Origin: Campylorhamphus procurvoides | Lineage: Eukaryota; Chordata; Aves; Passeriformes; Dendrocolaptidae | Assembly (NCBI GenBank): GCA_013396655.1 | Contig: WBMV01004888.1 | Coordinates: 1,860,001-1,924,000 of the forward strand | Direction of reading: 5' to 3' | Length of the DNA stretch: 64,000 nt | Shown: positions 60,652 to 64,000 of the stretch, one piece after another | Layout of the letters: the number at the start of each line of letters is the position of its first letter | How positions within the stretch are numbered: the first letter of the stretch is position 1 | The notes under the pieces: model-generated | The model's database searches: none | Told to the model about the DNA's origin: nothing | Seen by the model: only the letters and a program-made list of their open reading frames with translations | Made by a program: the position numbers and the translations under genes

Positions 60652-62017
60652 GCAAGAGGAGATGAAAACTATACAAGGAAATGGGGGGAATTACAGATGC
60701 ATTTTCTCTTTTCCCTTAGTAAATGAGGTCTTTGGTGTCAGTCATCTTTCAAACTAGTTGATAGTATATAATCATGTGTCTGTCTGGGAGCATCTCCCGT
60801 TTGAATAGCAACAGCTCCCTCTGTCTGCCTCGAGTAAATGATGGGCTGTTGCACATCAACAGATGATGCCATTTTCTTGTTTACTGCCCACTAGGTATTC
60901 ATGCTCTCTAGGTATGCTTGCAGCTTAAATGGGTTAAATTCGAGAAGATTTTGGATTTTCTTCGTATATTTTTAGGAGTGGCTGTAAACTTTTCGCTATT
61001 ACTTCCAGTTTATGAATGGAGCACCTGTTTAAAAAAAAAGGAGGTGGGGGAAGGGGTGGCTGCTTGCATTAGTGTAAGAGACTATTTTCTGTTCAAAGGG
61101 AGCTTTGAACAACCTGTGAATTACTGTCACATTGAACGTGTCTCTGGAGATTTGAAAGTTTTAAAGCCTCTTCCAAAGTGCTGCTATTGTCTGTGTAACA
61201 AATGTGAACTGAACTGTTCTTGTTAAAAGTAAGTCATGCACACTTAAGAACATAATAGTAGTTCAGCGTTAACAATGCTGCTACATTCATTTCAGCAAAC
61301 TGTTACTGTAGTACAACTGGAGCGCTAGCAAACCATTTACCTTGTGATGAAGAGCCAGCATGCGATTACAGGCGTACTATTAACATTTCCTAGCTCTCTT
61401 CTCGCTCTGACATTTGTCCTGTATTAGATTTTTTGATCACAATCTCAGCAGCAGACTTTACTACACATAGCAAGTACTTGAAGGTTTCACAAAGCTGCCT
61501 ATAAAGAATACATCATATCTCATCTGGTATTTGCTGCAATAGGTAAACGAGAAACAATAACCTGGCTGAACTTTCTTTTGAATTAAAATATGTAGCTCAG
61601 GCACTTCCTTTCATTGTGAGGTTTTTTCCAACATATGGAAATAGCTAGGACTCAAGCTTCAAAGTACTTACTGCAGCTCTGCTACTAGGAAGGTGTTTGC
61701 AGTGCATTGGGATGCAGATGACAAGCGAAAAATTCTTATTTTCACAGGAAGAAAGTTTGGGAGAGTTTGTGGTTGATATGGCCCAACTAGAATGCACTGG
61801 ATTTAGGTGGCATATACAGACCCTAAAGCTGGCTATGGTTCCTGTGAGTTTTTGCTGGAATCTTTCTGAATTAGTCCTTTAGTTCTACAGTTTCAATCTG
61901 TGAGAGACTTTCTTCTTAACATTGGGTTCTCAACTGGATGGAGAAATATATGTTCTTTTAGGTTGCTGTTGCCTCCTCATTGAATAGGAACAAGGTACTT
62001 TCATGAGTTTTCTCCAA

Positions 62018-62122
62018 ATTAAAAAAAAAACTACAAACAAAAAACACACCACCAGACAAACAAAAAAGCAACTAAACCAAAACAATAATAGTAAAAAAAA
62101 TTAAAAATAATTTAAAAATGAA
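62018..62122 (+). repeat. A-rich low-complexity tract
   Basis: About 105 bases, more than two thirds A, with CAAACAAAAAACACACC-type spacing. There is no fixed unit. It may be a decayed poly(A)-rich tail, but no retroelement body is seen upstream. Confidence 0.75.
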
Positions 62123-64000
62123 GCAAACAGTGTCAGTTTGCTGCCATTCACGAGTTCTGCTTTTGGAGTGAATTACCAAGATTGTCTTGGCATCTGTGTG
62201 CATGGCCAGAGGTGTAAGAAAAGTGGCAGTGGATATGGAGTTGCATTTTGTGACATGTCTCAAACAAGTGTGTATGCCTATACTTAAGAAAAATCATTTA
62301 TAAGAGCAGCCATTTTTAGAGTAATTCATAATCAGGCCTGAGGGATGGAGTTTAGAGGTATGTAATTTGTGAAAGAAAAAGTTTTGTCAGAATTAGAATG
62401 TGCTCACAAATTTTGATAGCATCTACCATTACCTACTGAAGCTGGTTTAGCACCCAAGTCTCTCCACAGAGTTGATGGTCCCACTGTGGATGTCCTTGTT
62501 GGATGTTCCCTTCTGGATTTAACTCCTATAGTTCAGACTTGGTAATTATACATATAAAATAAAGTAATTTTATATTTAAAAGATCGCTTCAAATTACTTA
62601 AAATTTCATGGTTTTTTCTTCTTCAATAAATGTTGTCATGTTCAACAAACATTCTTGAACGTAGTGGCTACTGGGGGAGTGAGGAGGGACATAAAATATA
62701 GAGCTCACTGACAGTGCGTTCAGCCCCAGGGTACATGGCTAAATTATTAATTTGGTTATGGCTGACTATTCAGTCAATGGCTAGTTTCTGGTGCTTCAAG
62801 TGCCTTGGCTCCTTTTTATTTTTTTAAGCCCTTTGACCAGCCATTGCTTGGCAGGAGGATGACTGCAACCTGGCTGGCTGGCTGTGGTTGTCACTCAGGT
62901 CACTCAAAAGTCACTGTGAAAGGCTGCTAGCCTCTTCTCCTTGTGTACCAGCTTGAGCTGAGCCTGAATCTGCTGCTGTACCCATCAGCCAAGTCTAGTG
63001 TGATACACAGTATGCTCCATGTAGCTCTCTAACAGAGGCAAAGCTATCTCAAATTATTTCCCATAATCAAAATACTGATTTCCCCAGAAATATCTGTAAA
63101 ATTCCTTCCAGTGAAGCTCTCCTTAATGCAAGTTCTATCTGTAGACAGCTTGTTTTGATGAAACAATGGAGAGATTTTTTACATACATATAGAGAAAATA
63201 ATTCTAACTAGCCTTAATTAGAATGCGAAGTGTTATGGTCCTAAAAGAATTCTGTTCCTATGAAGCTTAGTCATGCTACACTCTTCTAGAAGATGTAATG
63301 TAAACACGACCAAAGAAAAGCAGCAGGCGGTGACTGCAACATAGGATGCTTTTATGTAAGAAATCATCCTGCTGTCCGTGGTGCTGATAACAGACCTGCT
63401 ATTTAAAGCAGGGGGAGGTAGATGAACAGCCCCTCATTAATGATATGATGAGGGCTGTAGGGCTGGGTGGGCTGTTCAGTGGTTAGATGCATGTTTTCAA
63501 AGCAAAAAATTCAGCGTTACATGCTGGTTTGCATGTAATTAAGTCTATGATGAGGTCTGTTCTTTTTCTGTCCAAAAAAACCCTCTTGTCACAGCATCAG
63601 TTGTGTGAGGTTTGGTATGTTTTTGAGAGCAAAGAGCTGATGTTATAGGGAGACAAATACTTTGCTTATGTGTACTAATTAGGTGAATCTAGCTAGATAC
63701 AATTATGTTCACTATGCTGTACTACTACACCAGGTGTCTGGCATCTCCTTCCTGTTGTGTTGGCATAGCTTGCAAGAGCACCCGCTTGTTAAAAAAGCCA
63801 GCTGTCTGCAGGGAATCCTCTGATCTGCCCTTTGGGATTACTGGTCCCAGAGCACAGCCTTGCTGCCTGCAAAACCTGGAGAGTAAGCCAAGAGGCACTG
63901 AAGTCTGTGTGCTTGGGCCATCGGTGCCTGAGATAGTCTTTAAAGCCCAGGAGGAACATTTCCAAATTTAATTGGTATTTTGGATCTTTCATGAAGTATT

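Larger units (their letters stand above)
60436..64000. other. Unassigned non-coding DNA
   Basis: No gene is recognised. A 16-T run lies at 60636-60651, an A-rich tract near 62018, and a GGCT/GGCTGG-type short run near 62868. The sequence at 61200-61550 is moderately rich in palindromic and homeobox-like words but has no assignable element. Confidence 0.6.

Overview
The window reads as vertebrate, almost certainly avian, nuclear DNA. Three fragments of chicken-repeat-1 (CR1) LINEs, a class III ERVL-type LTR of the kind common in birds and a betaretrovirus-like endogenous provirus are recognisable. The rest is about 60% AT single-copy sequence without long reading frames, as expected of a large intron or a gene desert. 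I found no host protein-coding gene or exon, no tRNA, rRNA or snRNA gene, and no CRISPR array. Apart from the retroelement relics, the open frames are short, are not conserved families I recognise, and fit chance.

Layout. 1-3611 is unassigned DNA with a 280-bp pyrimidine-rich tract. 3612-4422 is a minus-strand CR1 with a broken ORF2 tail. 4423-23825 is unassigned, with scattered hairpins and microsatellites. 23826-24035 is a plus-strand CR1 remnant. 24036-43079 is unassigned, with a possible CR1 tail near 32165, an AT-rich block with TCF/LEF and octamer motifs (about 34260-34420), and a palindromic RFX X-box (36401) about 450 bp from a REST/RE1-like site (36855). 43080-43385 is a minus-strand LTR with TATA box and poly(A) signal. 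44838-45187 is a second minus-strand CR1. A perfect 14-bp hairpin lies at 45582. 48666-49194 is a plus-strand ERVL-type solo LTR. 51100-54203 is the busiest part of the window. 54204-64000 is unassigned, with a perfect CRE (58746), a possible MIR-like SINE relic (about 60355) and an A-rich tract (about 62018).

The retroviral cluster at 51100-54203 contains, in order: a degenerate 30-35 bp minisatellite; three 15-bp tandem units; an LTR carrying a 132-bp tandem duplication with two identical copies; an abutting short LTR with TATA and AATAAA; an exact 18-nt tRNA-Lys3 primer-binding site; a gag pseudogene with a myristoylation-type start, a short peptide repeat and a capsid major homology region; and a direct jump from gag to a 40-bp remnant of the 3' LTR. 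Protease, polymerase and envelope are absent, so this is an internally deleted, non-functional provirus.

The items most worth a second look are the identical 132-bp duplication, which makes a 217-codon frame with two membrane-like segments; the abutting LTR structure; the gag-to-LTR deletion junction; the paired RFX/REST motifs; and a surplus of perfect short hairpins with 3-5 nt loops.
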